A stretch of 64,000 nucleotides of DNA from positions 124,001-188,000 of the forward strand of contig CAZGFD010000004.1 in assembly GCA_964525045.1 (NCBI GenBank), written 5' to 3'. This stretch comes from G020348185 sp964525045 (GTDB lineage: Bacteria; Nitrospirota; Nitrospiria; Nitrospirales; UBA8639). The position numbers were made by a program, and so were the translations under genes. The notes beneath the pieces were generated by a model, which worked only from the letters and a program-made list of their open reading frames with translations, was not told the DNA's origin and searched no databases. Shown one piece after another: positions 1-8,197 of this stretch (positions are counted from its first letter, which is position 1; the number at the start of each line of letters is the position of its first letter).

Positions 1-405
1 TCCAGGAGTGACGGCCAATCTTAGGATCCCCCGAAATGTCCCCTTTTTGCCAGCCGGGGGAAACATCTCTCTTTCTTGCCGTCTGAAAAAAGGGCATAAC
101 ATTTTATGGATACTGGACTCCTCTCTGCTTTCCCACAGCCGGCCCCAGGGTAAGGGGCGTCCCATTCATTCAAACGAAAGTGACTTTTGGGGGACGCTCA
201 TCGGACGGCATTAAGTGTAACAGGATCAATATTAATTTTGGGGGTTGACAGGTGCATCAAGTGGTACACAAGGTAGACAAGAGTGAACCCTCAGGCCTAC
301 TAGTCAATCGTATTTTTCGGGTCTGGCCAAAGTGAGAAAAGGAAGGAGGTGTGGAGAGGTCGTAGGTTGCGATAACCGAATGGTTTCTCCTCAGGCGGCG
401 GCACC
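1..405. other. No convincing gene
   Basis: Short open frames exist here but none has a clear ribosome binding site or a recognisable motif. The stretch may be the decayed edge of a mobile element, but I see no complete inverted repeats or transposase motif to support that. Confidence 0.4.
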
Positions 406-1083
406 TTAATTCCCATCCACAAGGCAAGCCGCCAAAAAGCCACTACAGACCAAAGGAGGTTGCCCCGATTGAATGCAGCGTTGATGGTCATCAAGACATT
501 GAACACGAGTTGCTTGATAAGCTGAATCCTGAGGAAGATTGTGAACCGACTCTAAAAAATTTGCTGAAACCTGCCTATCGTCTTCCACCATACTCAGCAC
601 AGCCAAGGTATCAGGAGGCAATCCTTTTTTCCCCATATCAAATTTACGACAAGTCTCGTATTCCCTCCTTAAGAGTTCGATGTCCTGTCCTTCTTGATGT
701 TTTTTGGCAAGGTCGGTGCAATATAGCTGAAAAGCCCGTTGAGGATTACCAGGGTCCAAATCTATAAATTCACTTGGAAGGATATCGGGACCTTCCCGCT
801 CACTAATGCTGAGGTCGGGGGGGCCGAATAGATACGTTAGCCTGTCAAGAAGTATCTGTGACGACTCTTTAAATTGTTCTGAGTCGGAGGTATCAACAAA
901 TTTTTGAAGTGCTTCCTTTATTTTGGAATAGGAGTAGGTACGGTATCCACGATCCTTGTCACCCGCATGGGCTAGGGGATTGAATAAACCTATCATCAGA
1001 AAGCACACGGTGAATGGTAACCACATACCTTTAGCAGCTTTAAACGAGTTGCTGAGCAGGGCGAATTTGAATGGACGAGGCAT
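406..1083 (-). CDS. Secreted hypothetical protein, Cys-containing
   Basis: A 225-residue protein that I do not recognise. The N-terminus has basic residues, a hydrophobic run (about residues 21-35) and an AHA-GD cleavage-like site near residue 40, so export to the periplasm is likely. The C-terminal half has several cysteines (YCTD, YETC, VQCL, QRCI, LVCS, AACL), which could form disulfides outside the cytoplasm. An alternative start at 1026 would give a more ordinary signal peptide length. It stands alone, with long non-coding flanks on both sides. Confidence 0.6.
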   Translation of the reverse strand: MPRPFKFALLSNSFKAAKGMWLPFTVCFLMIGLFNPLAHAGDKDRGYRTYSYSKIKEALQKFVDTSDSEQFKESSQILLDRLTYLFGPPDLSISEREGPDILPSEFIDLDPGNPQRAFQLYCTDLAKKHQEGQDIELLRREYETCRKFDMGKKGLPPDTLAVLSMVEDDRQVSANFLESVHNLPQDSAYQATRVQCLDDHQRCIQSGQPPLVCSGFLAACLVDGN

Positions 1084-1968
1084 AAACTTATGGGGGACAA
1101 ATAGATAATGAGTCGGAAGCGGAGCTATATTAACAATCCTTCCTTTTTTGTCAATCCTATTGGCGAAACCCGTATGATCAAATGACGTAAAGCCCGATTT
1201 TTTTTACACAAGAAGTGCTAAAGCCTGGGGAAAACCCGTCTTGGAGCCTGCCACCATCTTAAGGTAAAAATTTCTTAACCTGGCCTTATGAATGAGAAAA
1301 ACAAGCCCTTCCAAAAGAATAATTTCTTTTCTTCAAAAAAGTAAACAAAAAATCGGTTGTTGGTTTTTTTATTTAAGGTTATTTCAACAACCCGTAACCC
1401 TTGGATGATGAAAGAGTTTCCACTTTCTTCTACTCACTGACCAGCCACTGCTCTAAATCTCGACTCCGTAACTACTGACGTGGTTGTTTCGCCAACCCTG
1501 AATAGTCCATAGCGTCATATGGACACGTACCCAAGGAAATCACAATATCTCTAAGCTAGCCCTGCATTCGAAAAGAACACCGCCAAAGCAAGCTATGCCT
1601 CCTGTTCAACCCTGTTCGGTTCTTTCAGTCTGGCGTTAAAGATAACACCACATTACCCCCTGACCATTTTGCCCCATGGTGTATGTTGATGGAGCCCTGG
1701 AGATGTAAATCCAAAGTGAGCTAAGGAGTGACGGTTTGTTGTTCACCCATGCCGATGCCCACCTCACCGAGGCTTTTCGGCCAGCCCAGGCATTGGAGTC
1801 TTAGGGTTCTTGTCCCTCCTCCCTAGCTTAAGAAACGATCCTGGCACACCATTTGCCTATCCCTTTAAATACATTGGTAAGGGTAATTCTTGCACAGGAA
1901 ATAACCAAAAAAATGTATCCCTTTAGATAACCAGGATATCGGATTCGATACCGAAAGGACCGGGACCC
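1084..1968. other. Long region without a gene
   Basis: About 885 bases with no open frame that I would defend on either strand. I see no tRNA, terminator or clear repeat in it. The base composition is mixed and it may be the remains of former genes. Confidence 0.5.
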
Positions 1969-2385
1969 ATGGAAAATGCATTCAACAAGTCGGATTGGGT
2001 TGGTTCAAAGGTGGTGATATTCATCGTAGTGACCTTCCTCTTTTCAGGTTGTGCCATGGATTTGGCTCACGTGTCCCAGACTCCTACTCAATTGACACCG
2101 ATGGTCAACAGTTCCGAAACCTTTACCCTTACGAAGGGGGTTGAGCTAACGGAGACTCCCTGTGGATATGATCGGTTGTTATATCCCTATTCCAAATGGG
2201 AATTGGTGGGCACCATTCCCGAAGGCAATGTCTATAAATCTCAAGAACAAATTCTGACGGTCGAATGTTCCCACGTTTTTGAGGCGTATTTGGTGATGAA
2301 TCGCGATACCTTGGTGGGGTTCTATTTGCCAGTGGAGGAAGCCTATGTCGCGGCCTCGGACCCCGTGAAACTCCCGCTCGAATGA
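1969..2385 (+). CDS. Small lipoprotein, unknown function
   Basis: A 138-residue protein with an N-terminal hydrophobic segment ending in the lipobox FSGC (Cys about residue 28), so it should be lipidated and anchored in a membrane. The mature part is short and Thr-rich with no family I recognise. A purine-rich GAAAGGA lies upstream of the ATG. The next gene, another lipoprotein, starts 14 bases after its stop, so the two are probably cotranscribed. Confidence 0.7.
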   Translation: MENAFNKSDWVGSKVVIFIVVTFLFSGCAMDLAHVSQTPTQLTPMVNSSETFTLTKGVELTETPCGYDRLLYPYSKWELVGTIPEGNVYKSQEQILTVECSHVFEAYLVMNRDTLVGFYLPVEEAYVAASDPVKLPLE

Positions 2386-2399
2386 AAGGACCTTGTACG

Positions 2400-2849
2400 A
2401 TGAAAAACGCTCAAACGCTTTTTGCATGTGCCATGGTCAGTTTGATGGTTTCAGCTTGTGCCGGAGGGGCAACGTTTACCGAATTAAATCAAAGCCTGAA
2501 ACCAACCGAGTCTCAGAAGGGTCGCATCTTTTTCTATCGGCCCTCCTCCGTCGGCGCGGCTGTTCAGCCCAATGTGTTGTTGAATGGAGAGAAGGTCGGT
2601 GATGCCAAACCCTGGGGGTATTTTTACGTCGATCGCCCCCCAGGGAAATACGAAGTCATGACCACGACAGAAGTGGAGCGAAAACTGAGTTTTATTTTAG
2701 AAGAGGGGCAGACGAGATTTGTCCGACTGGTCGTCAGTATGGGATTTTTTGTGGGACACATTTATGGAGAGTTAGTAAATGAATCGGTTGGGCTCGAAGA
2801 AATCAAGGATCTCAGTTATGTGGACTATAGTAAAAAGGAGTCCTATTAG
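2400..2849 (+). CDS. DUF2846-type lipoprotein
   Basis: The ATG at 2400 is chosen because AAAGGA lies about 10 bases upstream, rather than the in-frame ATG at 2382. The 149-residue product has a signal segment ending in VSACAGG, a lipobox. The mature part follows the DUF2846 pattern: GRIFFYRPSS, then VLLNGEKVGDAKPWGYFYVDRPPG. This family consists of small, probably periplasmic beta-rich proteins of unknown role. It follows another lipoprotein gene and the pair likely forms one unit. Confidence 0.75.
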   Translation: MKNAQTLFACAMVSLMVSACAGGATFTELNQSLKPTESQKGRIFFYRPSSVGAAVQPNVLLNGEKVGDAKPWGYFYVDRPPGKYEVMTTTEVERKLSFILEEGQTRFVRLVVSMGFFVGHIYGELVNESVGLEEIKDLSYVDYSKKESY

Positions 2850-3237
2850 ACTGTCCTTTTTACTATGCCTCCGAAGTCATTGTCTAACAGAGTTGCCCGG
2901 CGGCACCTTACAGGAGTTTCTTACAGGAGTTTGATGAAGAAATCTAAAACAATATTAACCATCTTCGCCACTGCCTCCCTGATTCTCCTGTCTATTATTC
3001 GTAGAACATGGAGTCAGTTCTTGTCTTCACACTTATTTTGGCGAGAAACAAATTTCTTATTGTTTTTAAGATATTCATTTCTTTGAAGTTATCTTGATGT
3101 GAAAATATAAGGCCTTCTTGGGGAAGCATTTCGAACGCCTACCCCCTCCCCTTCCAGATTTTTCTTGAGAGGGCCACCGGTATTCCTAGGGATGGTGAGA
3201 AAGCTTAATTTGATGGGCTGTCATGTGCTGAAAAATT
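2850..3237. other. Non-coding flank of the integrated element
   Basis: The interval between the lipoprotein pair and the displaced tRNA half has no supported gene. A 73-codon frame at 2865 has no motif or credible ribosome site. Confidence 0.4.
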
Positions 3238-3295
3238 TGGTGCCGGAGGCCGGACTTGAACCGGCACGCCCCTTTCGGAGCAAGGGATTTTAAGT
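3238..3295 (-). pseudogene. Displaced 3' half of tRNA-Leu (attL side)
   Basis: Read on the minus strand this is the second half of a tRNA-Leu: end of the anticodon loop, a variable arm (GCTCC-GAAA-GGGGC), a T arm (GCCGG-TTCAAGT-CCGGC), the acceptor strand CTCCGGC and an encoded CCA. It lacks the 5' half. It matches the intact tRNA-Leu at 17711-17799 over 58 bases with 9 differences, all of which keep the stems paired. It is the tRNA end expected to be pushed aside when an element integrates into a tRNA gene. Confidence 0.85.
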
Positions 3296-3414
3296 TCTTT
3301 CCCCCTCCCGAGACTATCAGCCCCTATCGGTCACTATCTACACAAAACCAACCATTTAGGCGTCGTTTCCCCTCCCCGACTTGTCCGTTGGTCTCTATTC
3401 CCATTCGATAGTTC

Positions 3415-3432
3415 GGGCACACTTTGGGCACA
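3415..3432. promoter_or_regulatory. Putative integrase arm-type sites, left end, first pair
   Basis: Two direct copies of GGGCACA at 3415-3421 and 3426-3432, 11 bp apart. The same heptamer with the same spacing recurs at 17620-17637 beside the other end, so these are probably arm sites bound by the integrase N-terminal domain. Confidence 0.6.
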
Positions 3433-3552
3433 GGGGGTGAGGCCTTTTCTCAATCTCGACCTAAATAAAGGAATTACCCAAAACAGGCACAAGGGATTCA
3501 ACATCCCTGGCGTCAGGCTAAGTTATTGGAATAACAAAAGATTTTCTAGGGG

Positions 3553-3570
3553 TGTGCCTAAACTGTGCCC
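3553..3570. promoter_or_regulatory. Putative integrase arm-type sites, left end, inverted pair
   Basis: TGTGCC(T) at 3553 and TGTGCCC at 3564, again 11 bp apart. They are the reverse complement of the GGGCACA sites at 3415-3432. With that pair they flank the tRNA-like core at 3491-3515, an arrangement like that of a phage attP. Confidence 0.55.
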
Positions 3571-3585
3571 AACCGGAATGGCGTG

Positions 3586-4047
3586 ATGACTGCCGCACCA
3601 TCGAAACAAAAACGCGACTACATGCAGCACGGCCAGAACACGATCAAGAAGGCCTTGCGTCAGTATGCCACGAAGGAAGAATGGTTGGATAGTTTAGGTG
3701 AGGTGGGCCAGGCGTTACGGGAATGGCAACGGGCGATCATTTGCGACCTCGGAGGAGAAGACAGTATTTCCGCCATGCAACGATCCATCATTGAACTGGC
3801 CACGAAGACCCACCTGCTCTTGCACTCCGTCGATCAATATTTGTTGGAACAAAAGTCCTTGGTCAATAAACGACGGCGGCAATTATTTCCGATTGTGTCG
3901 CAACGGCAACAATTGGCCGATAGCCTGGCCAGATACATGCAGCAACTGGGATTGAAAAAGCAGGCCAAACAGCATGTGGATTTGGCCAGCTTCTTACAAA
4001 ATGGACACCATGACGAACCGACCACACCTGACCATGACGCAGAATAA
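3586..4047 (+). CDS. Phage hypothetical protein, possible small terminase
   Basis: The first gene of the element, 153 residues from the ATG at 3586; a GTG at 3565 is in frame but falls within the putative arm sites. The protein is helical and charged (residues such as KEEWLDSLGEVGQALREWQRA) with a Glu/His-rich tail, and I see no named domain. Its 3' end overlaps the large terminase gene, the place where a small terminase or a terminase-associated protein is usual. That positional hint is the only support for a packaging role. Confidence 0.6.
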   Translation: MTAAPSKQKRDYMQHGQNTIKKALRQYATKEEWLDSLGEVGQALREWQRAIICDLGGEDSISAMQRSIIELATKTHLLLHSVDQYLLEQKSLVNKRRRQLFPIVSQRQQLADSLARYMQQLGLKKQAKQHVDLASFLQNGHHDEPTTPDHDAE

Positions 4048-5488
4048 GCCCGTTCATCCCTATCAATTCTTGAAGCTGTTGAAGTGGATTGATGGCCAAC
4101 CGCTCTGGCCGTTGATTGACCCGTACCGGCGGGCGATCTTCGAGCAAGCCTTGTTCACCGTGCGTGACGATGGCGCACCCCAGTACCGGCGGATCCTCAC
4201 GGGCCGAGCCAAGAAAAACTGTAAGACCTTGGATGCCATCCTCGCGTCCCTCTATAAATGTCTGATCTGGCCATCCGCAGGACAGAAGGGCAACCAGGTC
4301 TACTACGTCGCGTCAGATATGGGCCAGGCCAATGATGATTTGGACCTCACCAAGAAACTCGTTCGCGTCAATCCCTTACTTGAGCGGGAACTGACCATCA
4401 AAGCCAATATTGTGGAACGCAAAGATGGGAAGGGCTTCATTGAAATTCTGCCCGCCGGGGATACCTCGGGCATGCATGGCAAAAGTTATCTGTTTCTGGT
4501 CCTGGATGAATTCCACACCCAAAAGGATTACCGCGTCCTCGAAGCCTTGGAACTCGACCGCACCCGGCCCGATAGTCAGCAATGGTTTGCCAGTTACGCC
4601 TCGCTCTACAGGCATGCCGGGGTCCCGCTGATTGATCTGCTCAAAGCTCACGACGCCCAGAAGGATGACCGGCTCTATGTGAGCTGGTATGCGGGCAGTC
4701 TCGACGAGGCCAACCCGTCACTAGGCCAACCGCTAGGGCCCACCCGGGAAGACCTCGAGCACGCCCAAGTCAGCTTACCGTCCTGGATCTTCCGGCGCTT
4801 GTATTTGAACCTCCCCGGCCAACCGGATGGGGCGGCCTTTGATGCGGATGCCATCGAACGGTGTGTGGTGCCGAATGTCACGCACCGCCCGCCGGTGGAA
4901 GGGATTCCCTACCGGGCGTTTGTCGATATGAGCGGCGGTGGGGCCGATGATTCCACTTTGTGTATCGGCCATGAGGAAGACGGCCTCATTATCCTCGACC
5001 TGCTCATCAACCAAGGATCCCGAACAGGAAAAACCTTTAATCCCGCCGACACCGTGAAGGGCTTTGCGCAACGCTTGACCGAGTACGGGTGTTGTGCCGT
5101 GGTGGGGGACCGCTATGCCGGCCAGTGGCCCCGCTTGGCATTTGCCAAAGAAGGGATTGGCTACCAGGTCTCAGACTTGACTCGGGCGCAACTCTATGCC
5201 CATTTGGAACCGCTAGTGAATGCCGGAAAGGTCGAACTCCTCGACCAGCCGAAACTCCTCCAGCAATTGATTGGGCTGATTCGCAAAGGCGAAAAGATTG
5301 ACCATGACGCCAGCGCCCACGATGATTGGGCGAATAGTGCGGCGGGGGTGTGCTCCCTGTTTCGCAGGATCACAGCGGAATTTATCACCCATGAACCGGA
5401 GGCCATCAATGAAGAGGAAGAAGCGGAAGAGCTCCGAAAACGCATTACCGACGAAATCAAGCAAGAAGGCTGGTATGTGCCGATCTGA
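4010..5488 (+). CDS. terL: Phage terminase large subunit
   Basis: Motor and nuclease for DNA packaging into proheads. The N-terminal ATPase shows a Walker A-like TGRAKKNCKT (Cys in place of the usual Gly before Lys) and a Walker B YLFLVLDEFH. The C-terminal nuclease shows acidic motifs FVDMSGGGADDST, VVGDRYAGQW and HDDWANSAAG, as in the HK97-like Terminase_1 group. The start is uncertain: 4001, 4010 and 4034 are all ATG, and 4010 has a GGA 6 bases upstream. About 490 residues is a normal length and the frame is intact. A portal gene would normally follow; here the protease gene comes next. Confidence 0.88.
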   Translation: MTNRPHLTMTQNKPVHPYQFLKLLKWIDGQPLWPLIDPYRRAIFEQALFTVRDDGAPQYRRILTGRAKKNCKTLDAILASLYKCLIWPSAGQKGNQVYYVASDMGQANDDLDLTKKLVRVNPLLERELTIKANIVERKDGKGFIEILPAGDTSGMHGKSYLFLVLDEFHTQKDYRVLEALELDRTRPDSQQWFASYASLYRHAGVPLIDLLKAHDAQKDDRLYVSWYAGSLDEANPSLGQPLGPTREDLEHAQVSLPSWIFRRLYLNLPGQPDGAAFDADAIERCVVPNVTHRPPVEGIPYRAFVDMSGGGADDSTLCIGHEEDGLIILDLLINQGSRTGKTFNPADTVKGFAQRLTEYGCCAVVGDRYAGQWPRLAFAKEGIGYQVSDLTRAQLYAHLEPLVNAGKVELLDQPKLLQQLIGLIRKGEKIDHDASAHDDWANSAAGVCSLFRRITAEFITHEPEAINEEEEAEELRKRITDEIKQEGWYVPI

Positions 5489-5551
5489 GGGGCCGCCCCA
5501 GCCACGGTTTTTATCCAAGATGATCGTGAAACAACGAAAGGACCGTCAGCC

Positions 5552-6265
5552 ATGAAACAGACGCATGGAGAAGTGAAGCAAGTCAACCCCGAAGACCGGG
5601 AAATTGAGTTTATTGCCAGCCGGGAAGTGCCCGACCGGGACTCCGAAGTCATTCTGGTCCGAGGCATTGACACCCGGCCCTTTATGCAAAATCCGACCCT
5701 CTTATTGCAACATGACACCAGCACGCGCTTTGGGCGGGTGACGAGTTTACGGGTTGAAGAAGTGGATGGGGCCTTGGCGCTTATCGGGAAGGCGAAAATT
5801 CTCCCGGAGGGGATCAGTGCCGAAGCCGATGCGGCCTATGCGGAGTTGCGCTTTGGCTCGCTGAATGGCATTTCTATCGGGTTCATGCCGAAGGAGACCA
5901 GCCGCGAGAAAGTCCATCCCGCCCAAGAGGGCCGAACGATTGTCAAAAGCGAACTCTTGGAAATCAGTGTGGTGACCATCCCGGCGTGTTCGTCCTGTGT
6001 GGTGACGGAGAAATCCCCGAGCCGGATGATTACCGTGCGGGACGGACAATTAGTGCTCGGCACCAACGATGACCGGGCCGTCGGACTCACCGCCCGGTTG
6101 TCAAAAGACTTGCCCGAGGCCTTAACCCCCAGCACGGTGGTTGATGCCCGAACGGCCAAGTTGGCATTGACGCGCCTGCTGCCCGAACTCTGCCGGTCAC
6201 TGAGCGGCACCATTCGTGAGGAAGTCACCCAAGCCCTGGACTATCATACGGGGCGAGTACGTTAG
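5552..6265 (+). CDS. HK97-family prohead protease (peptidase S78)
   Basis: Protease that matures phage proheads by cleaving scaffold and capsid protein inside the shell. The 237-residue protein has the family's His region (TLLLQHDTSTRFGRV) and the Ser region with FGSLNGISIGF, followed by LLEISVVTIPA, the usual end of the fold. About 75 further residues follow, which could be a small scaffold-like extension. The start has AACGAAAGGA upstream. No capsid gene lies next to it, which is odd because protease and capsid genes are nearly always neighbours. Confidence 0.85.
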   Translation: MKQTHGEVKQVNPEDREIEFIASREVPDRDSEVILVRGIDTRPFMQNPTLLLQHDTSTRFGRVTSLRVEEVDGALALIGKAKILPEGISAEADAAYAELRFGSLNGISIGFMPKETSREKVHPAQEGRTIVKSELLEISVVTIPACSSCVVTEKSPSRMITVRDGQLVLGTNDDRAVGLTARLSKDLPEALTPSTVVDARTAKLALTRLLPELCRSLSGTIREEVTQALDYHTGRVR

Positions 6266-6279
6266 GAAAGGAACATGCC

Positions 6280-6486
6280 ATGGACATCAGAGTTCAAACC
6301 GGCCACGGCTGGAATGCCCGGTCTCTCACGCTCACGGAAAAAGATCTGGCCACGATGGCCCGCCAGATTGTCAAAGAAGTGGCCGCGCGGGAAATCCGGA
6401 CGGCCTTGAAGGCCGCTCCCCGCGTTCACCGAAAATATATTGCCAAACTTCCCAAGAAAGGACCCTGCCGATGCCAACCCTCATGA
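6280..6486 (+). CDS. Small basic phage protein
   Basis: A 68-residue protein, not recognised. The ATG follows AGGAAAGGAACATGCC, a good ribosome site. The middle (LTEKDLATMARQIVKEVAAREIRTAL) is predicted helical and the end is basic. It starts 14 bases after the protease stop and overlaps the next gene by 16 bases, so it belongs to the same transcription unit. Confidence 0.65.
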   Translation: MDIRVQTGHGWNARSLTLTEKDLATMARQIVKEVAAREIRTALKAAPRVHRKYIAKLPKKGPCRCQPS

Positions 6487-7001
6487 AAAAACCGAACACC
6501 CTTGATGACTCCCCGGCCGTGCAACAAGCCTGGGAGGCGTGGAAGAAGGCCAAAACCAAGGTGGATGATGCCACCGCCAGGGTCAAGCATTTGAAATTGG
6601 TTTTGCATCCCGATTATGGGCTGGCGACGGATGAAATCGAACAGCTGGAAGCTGAAGCGGCGCTCTCCCCAGCCCTGAAAAACCTCAGTGCGGCGATGCG
6701 GGATGAAAAGGAAGCGAAACACACCTATGAAACCGTCCGTCACGCGGAAATGGTCAAACTCGGGCACCCCCTTCGAGACAAACTCAGAACCGCCATAAAC
6801 CGACGAGACCACGCCATGGAAGCCGTGAGTGACGCCAATGATGAGGTCTTGGCCATCTATGCTGAAGCCTGTCAGCTCTTGGGCCAGAGTCAAAAAATTA
6901 TTCCGAATGATTTAGGCTTGCCCTGGTTGAATCCGACTAATGGCAACGAGTCCTGGTGGCATCACTTGCAGCAATATTACAGCCGTGAGGCCCAGTCATG
7001 A
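6471..7001 (+). CDS. Helical phage protein, unknown
   Basis: A 176-residue product from the ATG at 6471, with AAGAAAGGA upstream. The sequence is long helices with heptad-like spacing (VQQAWEAWKKAKTKVDDATARVKHL and later segments), so a coiled coil is likely. It sits where a capsid gene is expected, but its length and composition do not look like an HK97 capsid. It could be a scaffold, decoration or regulatory protein; none can be shown from sequence. Confidence 0.65.
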   Translation: MPTLMKKPNTLDDSPAVQQAWEAWKKAKTKVDDATARVKHLKLVLHPDYGLATDEIEQLEAEAALSPALKNLSAAMRDEKEAKHTYETVRHAEMVKLGHPLRDKLRTAINRRDHAMEAVSDANDEVLAIYAEACQLLGQSQKIIPNDLGLPWLNPTNGNESWWHHLQQYYSREAQS

Positions 7002-7186
7002 CCGACACCCCAGCAAAGCCGGTGGTTGTGGAATTTACGCAGTCCTGTTTGGTGCGGTGGTGGGGGCCGTACAGCAAAGGGGAAGTGGCCGCCTTTCCAG
7101 TTGACGTGGCGAATCAGCTCATGCGGCCCAATCCCCGGACCGGTAAAGTCTTTGCCAAACCCTACTTGGGGCCGGAGGGCCAGTAA
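6998..7186 (+). CDS. Small phage protein (head-tail connector region)
   Basis: A 62-residue protein whose ATG overlaps the preceding stop (ATGA). It contains YSKGEVAAFPVDVANQLMRP, a pattern I associate with short phage proteins encoded near head genes. The role is unknown. It is the last gene of the rightward block that begins at 3586. Confidence 0.65.
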   Translation: MTDTPAKPVVVEFTQSCLVRWWGPYSKGEVAAFPVDVANQLMRPNPRTGKVFAKPYLGPEGQ

Positions 7187-7189
7187 GGT

Positions 7190-7216
7190 TAGTGGTTACT
7201 TTTTGTAACTACTCTA
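7190..7216. terminator. Hairpin between convergent genes
   Basis: AGTGGTTAC-TTTTT-GTAACTACT forms a 9-base stem, with one mismatch-type pair, over a five-base loop. It lies between the ends of two convergent genes. There is no clear U-tract, so a terminator role is only likely by position. Confidence 0.4.
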
Positions 7217-7399
7217 CGATTTCTTCGGGAGGCGGCCCTGCTTTTCCAGGTCGTGGAGCTTCCCTTCAATCAAGTCCAGAATCAGGTCCTTGACGGTTTT
7301 CTCCTCAGCCGCCGCGGCCATTTTCAAGCGAAAGAGCGTACTCCTGGGGATGCCCCGGAGGTTTAAGGTACCCTGAGGGTCGGAAACCTTCTTGGCCAT
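7214..7399 (-). CDS. Ribbon-helix-helix-like DNA-binding protein
   Basis: A 61-residue protein read from the ATG at 7399. The pattern GTLNLRGIPRSTLFRLKMAAAAEEKTVKDLILDLIEGKL fits a beta strand followed by two helices, as in Arc/CopG-type repressors. It is transcribed divergently from another RHH-like gene (7509) across a region with two ACCGGT palindromes and one clear promoter. That suggests a regulatory switch or an antitoxin-like repressor. An ATG six codons upstream (7414) is possible. Confidence 0.7.
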   Translation of the reverse strand: MAKKVSDPQGTLNLRGIPRSTLFRLKMAAAAEEKTVKDLILDLIEGKLHDLEKQGRLPKKS

Positions 7400-7412
7400 G
7401 GGAGACTCTACC

Positions 7413-7422
7413 ATACCGGTAT
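7413..7422. promoter_or_regulatory. Palindromic operator ATACCGGTAT
   Basis: A perfect 10-bp palindrome just upstream of the leftward RHH-like gene. A partial copy, TACCGGTA, lies at 7465-7472, directly after the rightward promoter. Paired short palindromes are typical targets of RHH repressors. Confidence 0.6.
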
Positions 7423-7436
7423 GCAAAAAACAGCAC

Positions 7437-7472
7437 TTGACAGACATATGCAGCAAATGTAGACTACCGGTA
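7437..7472 (+). promoter_or_regulatory. Sigma-70 promoter with operator
   Basis: TTGACA at 7437-7442, a 17-base spacer, and TAGACT at 7460-7465. The palindrome TACCGGTA (7465-7472) covers the end of the -10 box and the start site region, where a bound repressor would block transcription of the gene at 7509. Confidence 0.7.
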
Positions 7473-7508
7473 TCTGTTGCATACATCTCAAAGGAGGCAC
7501 GACACGCC

Positions 7509-7655
7509 ATGAACGTCGCACGCATTACCATTAATATCCCGCAACCCCTCAAGGCCAAGCTGGATTTCCTGAAACGCCAAGGCTACACCACCAGCGGCTA
7601 TATTCGGGGGTTGCTTGAGCGGGAGCTAGGATCCGCCACCAAAAAAGGAGGGTAA
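7509..7655 (+). CDS. Small ribbon-helix-helix protein
   Basis: A 48-residue protein with the CopG/Arc layout: strand (ARITINIPQPL), helix (KAKLDFLKRQ), turn (GYTTS), helix (GYIRGLLEREL). AAAGGAGG lies 11 bases before the ATG. It follows a strong promoter overlapped by an ACCGGT palindrome, so it probably represses itself and perhaps the divergent gene at 7399. It leads a run of small genes (7660, 7859, 8194). Confidence 0.75.
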   Translation: MNVARITINIPQPLKAKLDFLKRQGYTTSGYIRGLLERELGSATKKGG

Positions 7656-7659
7656 GACA

Positions 7660-7854
7660 ATGGGAGACCCCGAGGCGATGACCCGAGAGCAACTAGACCG
7701 AGAACTACGTAAGCTCGAGGCGTTTTGTGAGGCCTCGCAGGAATATGTCCGAGAACGTCTTGAAGCGATGAAGCCAGCCGTAAAGGCCCTGCGCAAACGG
7801 GAACGCCAGACCCCAAAGCCCGCAGCCAAGCGCCGGAAACAGAAGGGAGGATGA
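7660..7854 (+). CDS. Small coiled-coil protein
   Basis: 64 residues, not recognised. A single long helix with heptads (REQLDRELRKLEAFCEASQEY) is followed by a very basic tail (KRERQTPKPAAKRRKQKGG), suggesting nucleic-acid contact. AAAGGAGGG precedes the ATG. It starts four bases after the RHH gene, in the same operon. Confidence 0.6.
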   Translation: MGDPEAMTREQLDRELRKLEAFCEASQEYVRERLEAMKPAVKALRKRERQTPKPAAKRRKQKGG

Positions 7855-7858
7855 ATCC

Positions 7859-8197
7859 ATGGCAAAAGGACGCAGTGTTCAAGCAGAGACCCCGGTGGTG
7901 GCCCTCAAGGCCCTCCCCGGGAAGAACCCCAAGGCCGGGGCCCAGCGCGAGGCACGCCGACTGGCGGCCGCCAGGCAACAGGCCATCGTGCATTTGGATG
8001 CCATGCATGAATCGTTGCATCAGCTAGGCGGAGTCTTGGGCCTGTTGCGCGGCCTCGATGCTGAGACGCTTCAGCCACCCGACCCGCAGGACTTGATCTT
8101 CACCCTTGACCTGCTTTCCGCCTTGGTGGGCACCATCAAAGAGCAGTACAACGACGCGTTTGACGCCCTCGAGGGCGTGGAAGGAGGCGCGTCATGA
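7859..8197 (+). CDS. Small helical protein, paralogue 1
   Basis: 112 residues, with a basic N-terminus and a helical C-terminal hairpin (LGLLRGLDAETL, PPDPQDLIFTLDLLSALVGTI). The order of residues resembles the next gene's product (LLRTLIHLG, DPQALNSTFTTLLAMANGV), so the two are probably old duplicates. Its stop overlaps the next start (ATGA). Function unknown. Confidence 0.6.
   Translation: MAKGRSVQAETPVVALKALPGKNPKAGAQREARRLAAARQQAIVHLDAMHESLHQLGGVLGLLRGLDAETLQPPDPQDLIFTLDLLSALVGTIKEQYNDAFDALEGVEGGAS

Noticed and set aside
2865..3086. 73-codon frame after the lipoprotein pair
   Set aside because: No credible start or motif and low-complexity ending.
3238..3295. A second functional tRNA gene
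   Set aside because: The 5' half is absent; after the core the sequence is unrelated to a tRNA.
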